NCBI GenBank assembly: GCA_025558095.1
Contig: JAIVFI010000018.1
Coordinates: 248,001-312,000 of the forward strand
Length of the DNA: 64,000 nt
DNA from: Hyaloraphidium curvatum
Taxonomy: Eukaryota; Monoblepharomycota; Hyaloraphidiomycetes; Hyaloraphidiales; Hyaloraphidiaceae
Reading direction: 5' to 3'
A program made the position numbers and the translations under genes. The notes under the pieces were generated by a model. The model did not search any database and was not told the DNA's origin. It saw only the letters and a list, made by a program, of their open reading frames with translations. How positions within the stretch are numbered: the stretch's first letter is position 1; every line of letters begins with the position of its first letter. Shown here in pieces: positions 19,421 through 28,045 of this stretch.

Positions 19421-20928
19421 TCAGATGCCGCCAACCTTGCCCTCGACCGGCGATGCCGCCTCGGCAGGGGCGCCGGCCGCCAGCGGCTTCCGAGCCTTGA
19501 AGTAGTACATGGGGGTGAAGATCTGGGTCTCGCCCGAGCGCACGAGCGCGTGCGCGCCGACGTCCAGGAACTGGCTCACGGTGGTGGTGCCGGGGGGAGC
19601 GAGGCGGATGAGCTCGAGGAAGCGGGTGAGGTAGCTGGTCACGCTGGAGAAGAAGGGCAATGAGGCGCGATCGCGACGGTGCAGCGAGACGAAACCGACC
19701 TGCGGCCCCACGGTTGCCGGAGCCAGCCGATCGTGATCCCCTCAAGGGTCCAGAGGGCGCTCAGGTCCGTGGTCAGGGGCCAGTACCAGGGCCGCTTGTT
19801 CGTGGCCTTAACAATGTCGTGCTCGTAGGCCAGGTCGACGTCCTCGATGACCTCGAAGCCGACCTCGACGAGGCACTGCTTCCACTCCTCCGTCGTGTAC
19901 CATTTCGGGATCGAGTTGCCCGTCTGCGGCGTCACGAATCAGGCCAAACGCCCCGAAAGTGTCGCGCGCCGAGGAAACCAACCGCCAGCTCGTGCATGAT
20001 GTCGACGTGCTCCTTGTTGTTCGGGTCGTACTTGTCCGTCAGGCACCACTCGTACGCCGCGTACACGCCGCCGGGCTTCAGCACGCGGAAGATCTCCTTC
20101 ATGACGTCGCTCGGCCGGGGGGCGTGGCACGCGGCCTCGATCGAGTAGGCGGCGTCGAACTGCTCCGCCTCGAACGGCATGTCGAGGAAGTTGCCCTTGA
20201 CGGCGCGCGTGAGCCCGTCGAGGCCAAACTTCTTGCAGTAGTGGTTCACGCGCTCGACCTGGTGCCCGTTGAAGTTGATCCCCGTCACGTCGGCGCCCGA
20301 GAAGCGCGCCATCTCGCGGAGCGGGCCGCCGACGCCGCACCCCACGTCCAGGACCTTCATGCCGGGCACGAGCTCCAGCTTGTGGGCCAGGTACGTCTCG
20401 TGGCGCTTGACAGCCACCGACAGCGTGTCGCCCGCGTACATCCGGGCAAAGTGGAACGAGTCGCCCCAGGCTGCGGGGAAGGCGGGTTTAGGCGAGATTC
20501 CAAGAGCTGGGGATCACGGGAAGCTCACCGTACTCGTAGAAGTCGGTGACCTGGAAAGGAAGCAGAATCCGGCAGGGCATCTTTAGACATCTTTTCCAGC
20601 GGCGGACGACACCAAAGGGGCTCACCAGGTCGTAATACGCGCGGGTCAGCGTGTGCGCCGACTCGAGCCTCTTCTGCTCGTGCACATCGGCCACGCCCTC
20701 GCCGTTCTCGGCCTTGGCCCGCTTGAAGGCCTCCGAGTACTCCTGCGCCACGCGCTCGTGGGTCGCGCGGCTCTCCGCGTCCAGGTTCTTCTTGGCCATC
20801 TTCGAAATGAAGCTCGCCTCCGCGGCGTCCTTGGTGAAGTGGATCGCGCTCTTGGCGTCCGCCGCGCCGTTGGCGCGGCCGTTGGCGGCGGCGGCGCCGT
20901 TCTCCGTGGCAGGTGCGGTGGAGGCCAT
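19421..20928 (-). CDS. ERG6: Sterol 24-C-methyltransferase
   Basis: Ergosterol-pathway methyltransferase that adds the C24 methyl group to zymosterol-type sterols, at the ER or lipid droplets. Five exons (minus): 20626-20928, a 22-nt micro-exon 20529-20550, 19983-20470, 19712-19923, 19421-19643; 415 residues. Diagnostic segments are TRAYYDLVTDFYEYAWGDSF, the SAM motif VLDVGCGVGGPLREMARFSG, GINFNGHQVERVNHY, the aromatic YSIEAACHAP and GGVYAAYEWCLTDKYD, and a C-terminal sterol-methyltransferase domain with LIRLAPPGTTTVSQFLDVGA and IFTPMYYFKARKP. The micro-exon restores TDFYEYA exactly. One donor is GTTGGT. The gene ends 226 bp from the CFA synthase stop. Confidence 0.94.
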
Positions 20929-21607
20929 TGCGGGAGTGGAGAAGCGAAAGGAGGTGAGGTGTGCTTTCTGCGGAGCGCGCCCCGTGGGCCGAGTCCAGGC
21001 GCCCGAATTCGGCTGGTGATCGTCGCCCGTCCCCTGCCTCGAGAGAGCGGCGAAGAGAACGAGCGTTCAAAATACGTTCCGCTAGTCGATCTCAAGCTGC
21101 AGATGCCGCTTTGGCGTTGGATTGGTGTCGGGACGGGTCGGGTGGCGCCGGCAGTCCTAGGTAACCGTGCGAATCCTTCAAAGCCGCTCAAGCGGGCTCC
21201 GCATATGCAAGGACTTATATCAACACTATGGGATCAATGCTCTCGATGATGTTTGCCATCCGCTCTCTCCTCTTGTCCTGAGTGGTCTTGGCGCCTTGGC
21301 CGCGCCTGAGGCCGTGCCCTCGTGACCGAAGGTCGCCACAAACAGCTCAAACGCGCCCCCCCGGTTCTCGCGCCAAGGGTGCCTGCCGGACGGCCTGCTG
21401 CCGGTCCCTAGTGCATTTTGACTGGCTGCGCTACTGGGACCGGCGAGATGGCTCTCGTGCTCGCGGGGAGGACCAGAGGAGGCAGACCGGCCGGGGCTCA
21501 GGCACCGGCGACGGTTGGCCTTCTGGACGTGCCAGGTGGGACTCTCGGTGCCAATCTCGTCTCTTGGTCCGCCATTGACCTTTTCTGCCCTTCTTTCCTG
21601 CTCGTGA
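20929..21607. promoter_or_regulatory. Divergent intergenic region ERG6 / F-box gene
   Basis: 679 bp between divergent start codons. No gene, tRNA or clear repeat seen; presumed to hold both promoters. Confidence 0.5.
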
Positions 21608-22654
21608 ATGCCACCGCGACGGGCCGAATCGCGTCCTCAACCCCCACCCACGTGCGGCGGACCGCGACGCGACGGCGACCTGTGCCAACATCCTTCCCAC
21701 GCCATGGCAGTCGAGATCATTTTCTCGGTCTTCTCTTTTCTTCCTCGGACCGAGGCCTTCCGGGTCCGCGGGGTGTGCAAGCTTATCGACTTCGTCGCGC
21801 ATTCCTACCTCTACTGGACGGACTGCTCGTTCGACGCCGCGTACCGGCAGCGCACCGGACCCCGTGTCTGCTACCGTATCAGGATCCAGCCGGGGGACGC
21901 CGTCCTACGCCGCGTTTTCGAGGCGTGTGGAAAGGCCGTCAGGCGTGTCAAGGTGCACGCCGTAACGGACCAGCAGCTCTTTGCGACCATGCTGGCCAGT
22001 GGACGCAACCTGCGGAGCCTGCATCTGGGGGCTCTGTCGACGCCGGCCGTTCTGGCGCTCTTTGCGGCGTTGGAGACGGCTTCGTCCGACGGTAGCACGC
22101 ACCTGACGGGCGTTGCCGAGCTGCATGTCGTTGCCACCCCTGCACAGCGCGATCCCGCAGCCCCCGACGCTCCACTTTCGCTAATCGCACGGGTCTTCCC
22201 GAATCTCAAGGCTCTCCACCTGCTGCTCCACTCGACGCTTGAGCCTGGTGACGTGGCATCCCTCACCGGGCTCCACCACCTCGTGGAGCTCTCGCTCGCC
22301 AACTGCGATCAGCTCTCGTCGGCGCACCTGTCGCCTTCGCCCTTCCCTGGCCTGCGGTACCTGTTCCTGTCGCACCTACGTTCGTTCCGCGACGAGGACG
22401 TCCTGCATTTGCCGGCCGGCCTGAGCCTGCTCGCGCTCCACGGCGGCCGATTCCTCACGGACGACATGGTTCCGCACCTGGGTCGCTTCCGCGAGCTGGA
22501 GTGGTTCAAGGTGCTCGCGTGCCCGGGGCTCTCGCTCGCCGCCTTTGATCCTCTCGAAGCGTTCGAACCCGCTCTGGGATGCCCCATGGTGCACTCGTGC
22601 GTCGGACGGTCGGGTGGTCTTGGGATGGCCTTCAGGAGGCGTGGTCCTGTCTAG
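21608..22654 (+). CDS. F-box / leucine-rich-repeat-like protein
   Basis: Probable SCF ubiquitin-ligase adaptor or LRR scaffold; 348 residues in one exon. After a Pro/Arg-rich start, residues ~33-75 look like an F-box (AVEIIFSVFSFLPRTEAFRV, VCKLIDFVAHSYLYW). The rest is a series of leucine-rich units with the L-x-x-L-x-L pattern, e.g. NLRSLHLGALSTPAVLALF, NLKALHLLLHSTLEPGDVAS, HLVELSLANCDQLSSAHLS and LEWFKVLACPGLS. The C-terminal ~25 residues lose the pattern and may be read-through beyond an unrecognised intron. An internal ATG at 21704 begins exactly at the F-box. The substrate is unknown. The gene ends about 180 bp before an inverted-repeat arm. Confidence 0.7.
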   Translation: MPPRRAESRPQPPPTCGGPRRDGDLCQHPSHAMAVEIIFSVFSFLPRTEAFRVRGVCKLIDFVAHSYLYWTDCSFDAAYRQRTGPRVCYRIRIQPGDAVLRRVFEACGKAVRRVKVHAVTDQQLFATMLASGRNLRSLHLGALSTPAVLALFAALETASSDGSTHLTGVAELHVVATPAQRDPAAPDAPLSLIARVFPNLKALHLLLHSTLEPGDVASLTGLHHLVELSLANCDQLSSAHLSPSPFPGLRYLFLSHLRSFRDEDVLHLPAGLSLLALHGGRFLTDDMVPHLGRFRELEWFKVLACPGLSLAAFDPLEAFEPALGCPMVHSCVGRSGGLGMAFRRRGPV

Positions 22655-22837
22655 TGTCCTAAAGCGGAAGTGCGCTTTATCGATCTGAAACGCAATGAGC
22701 GACTGCGACAACATCGAGGAATGAACGACCTTGGGAAACGACATGTAAAGGACACAGAGACACGAATGTAGATCTAGACCTGATCTGACACTAAGTAATA
22801 TTTCATCTTTCTGAGAAGTCGAGCCTAAGGCAGCTGC

Positions 22838-23195
22838 GCCGAGCGAGCTCGCCGTTTCGCACCGCCGCCCGAAGCGTCCGCCTGGGGTGATTGCACGGCG
22901 AACTCCCCGGCATCCACAAAGGGCAACAGGCGGATCGCGGCGTAGTGCCGACTGAGACTGAAATGTTAGGGTTGCACGGAGGACAGATGGTCCTCTATTG
23001 TGTTGGGGCGGCTCAGAGGAGGGGCCCGTCCCCCGCAGCCACGAAAACACCCGCCGCACTTCACACATCGAATCATCGGCGAAAAGGGCCACAAAATGGG
23101 GAAATGAGCCGGACGGATGAGTTGAAAAATGAGCAGTGGTCAGAAAACGAAAAAGAGCAAAACAGGCGACGGAGTGTTTCGATCACTCGACGTTT
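22838..23195 (+). repeat. Inverted repeat, left arm (IR-L)
   Basis: 358 bp that recur in inverted orientation at 24208-24570 with about five substitutions and one ~5-bp indel, i.e. ~98% identity. Read on the minus strand, the arm starts inside the tRNA-Met gene just after the anticodon stem, includes the T-arm, the 3' acceptor strand and the TTTT terminator, then ~325 bp of flank. No transposase or terminal dinucleotide pattern is seen. An open frame crossing the arm starts without ATG and is judged spurious. Confidence 0.93.
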
Positions 23196-23235
23196 GGGTT
23201 ATGAGCCCAACACTCTTCCACTGAGCTACGTCGCG
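23165..23235 (-). tRNA. tRNA-iMet: Initiator tRNA-Met (CAT)
   Basis: 71-nt cloverleaf read by hand on the minus strand. The anticodon stem-loop has stem TTGGG/CCCAA around loop CTCATAA (anticodon CAT). The T-arm is GAGTG/CACTC around loop ATCGAAA. The A54-type T-loop (no TTC) and the three consecutive G:C pairs next to the anticodon loop are hallmarks of eukaryotic initiator tRNA, as is CAGTGGAAG in the D-arm. Box A (TAGCTCAGTGG) and box B (GATCGAAAC) promoters are good. The acceptor stem pairs at 2-71 to 7-66, but position 1:72 is C·C. A TGTTTTGC terminator lies immediately downstream. The 3' half sits in the inverted repeat; the 5' half does not. Confidence 0.85.
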
Positions 23236-23499
23236 CGGTATATCGCTGGTTAGCCCGTCCGGGGCCTGATGGCGCGCGTCCGCCCGCCCCCCCAGTCTCC
23301 CACGCCCCGATCCCGGCCGCGGCCCCGCGCTGGCCGCGGATCGCCGAGCGCAATAGTAACTGGGATGCCGGACTCAAGCGCTTCCCGCTGGACGCACCGT
23401 TTTCGTCCGTTTCCGCTGGACCGGTCGACGAGTTTGAGTGACGCTTGGGCCGTTTTTGCGTCACCACCGACACCACCGGCCGAGACGCCCACCACAATT

Positions 23500-24180
23500 A
23501 TGTCTTCGCAGTCGTCACCGCGCACGCCCTGGCCATCCGCTTATGGCTCTGGCGGCGGAGCGTCCTCAACATCGACGCCCGCGCGTTCCGGCGGGGGCCC
23601 TGCCGCGAGTACCCCCTCCTCTCCCGGGGAGGCATTCGTCAACGCGGTGGCGGCGCAGGTGGCGGACAACCCGGAGACCGCAGCTCGATTGCGGTTAGGC
23701 GGCTACGAGTACAACCTACGGCAGAAGCGCGAGCGGCGTGCCGGCCAGCTCCGCGAAGCCATCGCGGAGCGGAAGCGCCAACTCGAGCCTTTTGTCGCCG
23801 AGAAGAAGGACGCCTTCGCGCGGTACGCTGCCGAGGTTAAGAGGGGTCCGGTGCCTGGCGCTTCCGCTGTGGAGGAGCTCGAGCGCGTCGTGTGGGCTTT
23901 CGAGGACGCGGTCTCCCTGCAACGCACGCCGGACGCCGTCTTCCAGGCGCTGTTCCGGACCAACCCCGACGCCGCCGAGCGCTATCTTGCCATGGCGCGC
24001 GATCCGGTCACGAGCGACGTAGGATCGTTGCCCTGCTTCGTGCTGGAGCTCAAGCCCGGTGCGGAGGAGATGCTGGGTCAGTGGATGCGCGACCGGGGCC
24101 TCGATGGCTCCGCGAATTGGGACGTTCCTCGGGTCGTGGCCGGCACGGACGTCCCGCACGAGAGCTGCTGTACACCGTGA
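23500..24180 (+). CDS. Orphan protein between inverted-repeat arms
   Basis: No family recognised; 226 residues in one exon. The N-terminal ~45 residues are Ser/Gly/Pro/Thr-rich. Residues ~60-115 form a charged helix (LGGYEYNLRQKRERRAGQLR..., AIAERKRQLEPFVAEKKDAF) likely to be a coiled coil. Then come two helical segments with conserved-looking aromatic/acidic spacing (VEELERVVWAFEDAVSLQ, PDAVFQALFRTNPDAAERYL), and it ends HESCCTP. The frame is open upstream to an ATG at 23269, but that extension is very Pro/Arg-rich and less convincing. The whole gene sits in the 1.0-kb spacer between the two repeat arms, with its stop 27 bp from the right arm. Confidence 0.55.
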   Translation: MSSQSSPRTPWPSAYGSGGGASSTSTPARSGGGPAASTPSSPGEAFVNAVAAQVADNPETAARLRLGGYEYNLRQKRERRAGQLREAIAERKRQLEPFVAEKKDAFARYAAEVKRGPVPGASAVEELERVVWAFEDAVSLQRTPDAVFQALFRTNPDAAERYLAMARDPVTSDVGSLPCFVLELKPGAEEMLGQWMRDRGLDGSANWDVPRVVAGTDVPHESCCTP

Positions 24181-24207
24181 GGGCCCGGATGTCGCGGCGA
24201 AACCGCT

Positions 24208-24238
24208 AAACGTCGAGTGATCGAAACACTCCGTCGCC
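24208..24238 (+). pseudogene. 3'-half fragment of initiator tRNA-Met
   Basis: 31 nt identical to the variable loop, T-arm (GAGTG-ATCGAAA-CACTC) and 3' acceptor strand of the tRNA at 23165-23235. The D-arm and anticodon arm are absent, so it keeps box B but not box A and cannot fold as a tRNA. Confidence 0.85.
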
Positions 24239-24570
24239 TGTTTTGCTCTTTTTCGTTTTCTGACCACTGCTCATTTTTCCACTCATCCGTCCGGCTCATT
24301 TCCCCATTTTGTGGCCCTTTTCGCCGATGATTCGATGCGTGAAGTGCGGCGGGTGTTTTCGTGGCTGCGGGGGACGGGCCCCTCCTCTGAGCGCCCCCAA
24401 CACAATAGAGGACCATCTGTCCTCCGTGCAACCCTAACATTTCAGTCTCAGTCGGCACTACGCCGCGATTCGCCTGTTGCCCTTTGTGGATGCCGGGGAG
24501 TTCGCCGTGCAATCACCCCAGGCGGACGCTTCGGGCGGCGGTGCGAAACGGCGAGCACGCCTCGCTCGGC
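24208..24570 (-). repeat. Inverted repeat, right arm (IR-R)
   Basis: 363-bp inverted copy of 22838-23195. Its inner end (24208-24238) is the 3' half of the initiator tRNA, from the variable loop through T-arm and 3' acceptor strand, followed by the same TTTT tract. Upstream of 24208 the sequence is unrelated to the tRNA. Confidence 0.93.
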
Positions 24571-24796
24571 GACGCATCACTGGCCGACGCCTCGAAATCA
24601 GCCGCTGCTCTTCTTGGTGGAGCTAGACGGAACCCAGGGACAACTCCTCCCTAAGGCGCGAGGATGATGTCGTGTCCCTCAATCGATTAGCAGACTGCTC
24701 CGTCGATCGCGTCGACTCGCCGCGCAAAGCGACGCGTTGCTGCTGACAGGCCTGTCTCTGGACCCAGAAGGCCCGCATTCATTCCATCGGAAAACG
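24571..24796. other. Spacer upstream of acidic LRR-like gene
   Basis: 226 bp after the repeat arm with no feature seen; presumed promoter of the next gene. Confidence 0.45.
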
Positions 24797-25874
24797 ATGA
24801 TGGCGGACGCGGGCGACGGCCGCGACGAGGAACGCGTTTCCGTCGCGGAGGACGACGGAGACCCGGCCTGGGTTACCGACGACGGGGAGGGCGACGATGC
24901 GCAGGAATCCCCCGAGGACGACGAGGAGAACGAGGACGAAGCGGGAGAGGAAGAGGAGGAAGAGGAAGACGGGGAGGAGGACGACGGAGACGGGCTCCCG
25001 GCGCCGTCGCAGGAACTCAAGTCCATGTCCCTCAACTTCCCGCTCACCCAGGCCCGGCTCGTCCAGCTCGCCGCGGACTCCGTACCTCGAGAGCCTGGAC
25101 ATCAGGCCCGACTACGCCGGCAGCGCCCCCACGCTCTCGTTCGGCGACGTCTCGTTCCGCAGGCTGCGGACCCTCTCGGTGCAGCAGCCGCTGACGGACA
25201 TCTTCTTCGTCAAGGAGCATTACCCGGCCATGGAAAGCATCTTTTTGGAGCAGTACAGGTCCGGGGGCATCCACATGGACCTCCCCAGTGCGTATACAGC
25301 CCGGCCCGAGGGACTGCAGCGCTGACGCGGACCCCCGCAGGGCTGACGTACTTCTCCGCGCAGCACTGGATGGTCGACGACCCGCACGGCTTCGGGCCGT
25401 CCCTCAGCCGCTGTCCGAAGCTCGAGACAGTCAACTGCTACAAGCTCTGGGGCCTCGGTTCGTCCGACCCGTCCCTCGTCCCGATCGTGCCCTCACGCAG
25501 CACTCGCAGGCGTCGGTTCCAGGAGCCGCGGCCACCGCCTCGCCCTCCCCTCGCTCGAGGAGCTGGACCTGTACCGCTCCGACGACCTGGGCTTCCTCGA
25601 GATCTGGGCGCCGCGGCTGCGCAAGCTGAACCTGCAGGCGTGCTACGGCATCGAACGCGTGGACGTGCTGGGTGCGCCGCCCGAGGGGTACGCGGACTAC
25701 GTGAAGCTGGCGCCGCAGAAGGCGTCGAGGTACATCGTCAACTTCATCAACACGAGCGTGCCGGCGGGGAACGTCGTCAGGAACCCGAGGTGCCGGAAGG
25801 TGTTTGCCAACGACGAGGACGACGAGTTTGGGGACGGGTCCGCGGCGCTCCAGGAGGCGTGGATGCTCGCGTGA
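24797..25874 (+). CDS. Leucine-rich-repeat-like protein with acidic N-terminus; apparent frameshift
   Basis: Exons 24797-25287, 25341-25457 and 25510-25874 (introns 53 and 52 nt). The first ~65 residues are dominated by Glu/Asp, then LRR-type units appear: LTQARLVQLAADS, YLESLDIRPDY, LRTLSVQQPLTD, CPKLETVNCYKLWGL, LPSLEELDLYRSDDLGFLEI, LRKLNLQACYGIERVDV. The LRR reading shifts frame between AADS and PYLES at about 25080. The exon lengths sum to 973 nt, and two extra bases there would make 975. No intron can sit at that point, so this is either an assembly/sequence error, a real frameshift or programmed frameshifting. The function is unknown; an F-box-like LRR scaffold is possible. Its stop is 112 bp from that of the DUF1365 gene. 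Confidence 0.6.
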
Positions 25875-25986
25875 AGCGGGGCTCGGGTGTGTTTGCCGTG
25901 GTCGGATCGGCATGTCGTTCTATGTATCATTTGGCATCGTGGATGGGTATTGCGCCAGCATGCGACATCGATGGCGGACCGCCCAA

Positions 25987-27654
25987 TCACCCGGCCCACC
26001 CCACCTCCCTCGCCGCCTTCTCGAACGCCTCCCACCTCCCCCCCTCCCTGGCCATCAGATCTTCCCTCCCCCCCGTCCCGTCCGCCTTCCCCATCTCTCC
26101 CCTCCTGTACCCCGCGATCCGCACGCACACGGCGTGCGACGACGTGTCCCACGCCCAGTTGGTCCCGAACACGGACTCGAGGTTGTACCGCGAGAGGAGC
26201 GCGCCGGCGGCCGAGAGGAGGAGGGAGAGGCCGCGCGGCGGGGACGGGGGCCGGGCGAGACCAGGGGTGGGGGAGGGGAAGAGCGGGGTCGAGGGCCAGA
26301 GCTTCGAGGCGAGGCGGGAGGCGAGGCCGGTTGGTAAAGGGGAGGGGGAGGGGTCGAGCAGCGCGCGCAGGACCGCGGCGGGTTCCCCGTCCCAGTCCCC
26401 GCGGGCGAAGCCGAACGCCCACGCCTCGAGGGGGTCGCGGCCGGCGGCGGCGTGCAGCGCGAGCTCGTCGCCGAACTCGGGGGAGCGGAGGACGATCTTG
26501 GGCGCACCCGCTGGGGCGGCGAACGCGTGTTCGGTGTCCCAGTCGCGCTCGACGGCGAGGCCGCGCGATTCGAGCCAGGTTTCGAACCACCCGCGCTCGC
26601 CGCCGGAGACCCAGCGCAGCGTGCCGCGCTTCCGGCCGTCGCGGAGGGGAACGGGTCGGCCAAAGACGGCCAGGCCGCGGGCGTAGTGCAGCGCCCAGGC
26701 CTCCCAAAGGATGCGGGGGAAGGTGAGGAAGGCGGCCAGGGGGAGCATGAGCAGGGCGCGGAGGAGCGACCAAGACGTCAGCTCCGTCGCGGAGGTCGTC
26801 CACAAGCGGGCGTGGAGGTGCTTCTTGTGGGTGAGAGGGAGGTCGGGGAGGTCGGGCAGCTTGGTCGGCTCGGGGACCGACGCCTCCGGGGCCGGCAGCT
26901 CCGCGATCGGCGCCCAGTGCGAGATGGCGACGTCGGCCTTCATGGAAAGGAGGGGATCGCGCACCTGGAAGGCGTACAGGCCGGTGCGCGGGCTGAAGGG
27001 GGAGACGTGAAAGGTCCGCGGCAGGATGTGCGCGTGCGTGTACCTAAGAGGTGGGGGCGGTGCTGTCAGTGATCCCGTCGGACGAGCTGGATCGCGGTCA
27101 CCCCACCCCTTCCGGATCAGCGTCTTCGTGCCCTCGCCCCCCGGACCGTGATCCAGCACGTAGAGGAATCGCTCGCCAAAAGTGTTGTTGACCTCGGCCA
27201 CCGTGCACCTGAGCTTGGGCGCCTCCCCGCCCGCGGCAGCGGAGTAGCAGAACCACACGTTGAGCGGGTTGAAGGCCACGCCGAACACGCGCGGCATGGT
27301 GAAGAGCAGCAGCGGGCCTGCGATCTCCGCGGGCGGGATGCCCCCGACGCGTGCTGCGGCCCACTCGAGGCGTGCCCGCATGCCGCCCCTGCCGGGCACC
27401 TCTGCCAGGTAGTCCTCCTCGCGCACCTCGACGACGGGCGGCAGCCACGGGCGGTCCCCGGCTGCCCGGCAGCCGAAGAGGGGGAATGCGGGGGAGCGGG
27501 CGGGGTTGCGGGCGTCGAGGGCGTCGACGTCGAGCAGCAGGTGGAACAAGTCGTAGCGGAACGAGTGGCCGGTCGGCAGCAGCCGCGCGTGCGCCGTGCG
27601 CGTGAAGTGCAGCGTGTGGCCGCGGCCGATCGCGGTGTCGGCGGCGGTCGCCAT
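25987..27654 (-). CDS. DUF1365 family protein, long fungal form
   Basis: Homologue of the DUF1365 proteins that sit beside CFA synthase and an FAD amine oxidase in many bacterial operons; the biochemical role is not established. Exons (minus) 27107-27654 and 25987-27043, with a 63-nt intron lacking an in-frame stop; 534 residues. Start ATG is 27654 (the open frame upstream has only GTG). Family features: ARLLPTGHSFRYDLFHLLLDVD, LFTMPRVFGVAFNPLNVWFCY, VAEVNNTFGERFLYVLD, ILPRTFHVSPFSPRTGLYAF and the hydrophobic LLRALLMLPLAAFLTFPRIL before ALHYARGLAVFGRPVP. The C-terminal ~190 residues extend beyond the ~260-residue bacterial form. Divergent from the FAD oxidase gene. Confidence 0.86.
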   Translation of the reverse strand: MATAADTAIGRGHTLHFTRTAHARLLPTGHSFRYDLFHLLLDVDALDARNPARSPAFPLFGCRAAGDRPWLPPVVEVREEDYLAEVPGRGGMRARLEWAAARVGGIPPAEIAGPLLLFTMPRVFGVAFNPLNVWFCYSAAAGGEAPKLRCTVAEVNNTFGERFLYVLDHGPGGEGTKTLIRKGWGDRDPARPTGSLTAPPPPLRYTHAHILPRTFHVSPFSPRTGLYAFQVRDPLLSMKADVAISHWAPIAELPAPEASVPEPTKLPDLPDLPLTHKKHLHARLWTTSATELTSWSLLRALLMLPLAAFLTFPRILWEAWALHYARGLAVFGRPVPLRDGRKRGTLRWVSGGERGWFETWLESRGLAVERDWDTEHAFAAPAGAPKIVLRSPEFGDELALHAAAGRDPLEAWAFGFARGDWDGEPAAVLRALLDPSPSPLPTGLASRLASKLWPSTPLFPSPTPGLARPPSPPRGLSLLLSAAGALLSRYNLESVFGTNWAWDTSSHAVCVRIAGYRRGEMGKADGTGGREDLMAREGGRWEAFEKAAREVGWAG

Positions 27655-28045
27655 CGGGTCCTCTCGGTGGATCACGCGGTGCGGGGAATCCGGGAAGGGG
27701 GGCCGCCGAACTCCGTCTGCGCGGGAGCCGCTCGGGGACGCCGGCCCGGGCGCGATGACTCTTGGCGCGCTCAGGCCGCGCCGGATTAGTCACTTTCGGC
27801 GCTCGGGCCGTGTTCGGATTAGAGGCGGGATCGCCGCATGAATGTGCTCCGACTCCCGACATCCGCCGCTGATCCGGATCCCAACTCCGCGGTACGCTGC
27901 CCGACGGCATCGCGCGCCCTAATCCCGCATTCTAATTGCCTGCATTTTGCAGACCGTTTCCCGCTCGGCCGCAGCCCGCCTTCTGCGGTTGACTGCCTCC
28001 CCCGCCGGTTGGCACGAGCACCGCTTCCTCCACCCGATCCCCGCA
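27655..28045. promoter_or_regulatory. Shared promoter of DUF1365 and FAD oxidase genes
   Basis: 391 bp between divergent start codons of two genes expected to work in the same lipid pathway; no motif singled out. Confidence 0.5.

Noticed and set aside
22891-23253. A ~120-codon frame in the left repeat arm, with a near-identical one in the right arm
   Set aside because: It starts with TTG, overlaps the tRNA on the opposite strand, has no family similarity, and is duplicated only because the DNA is.
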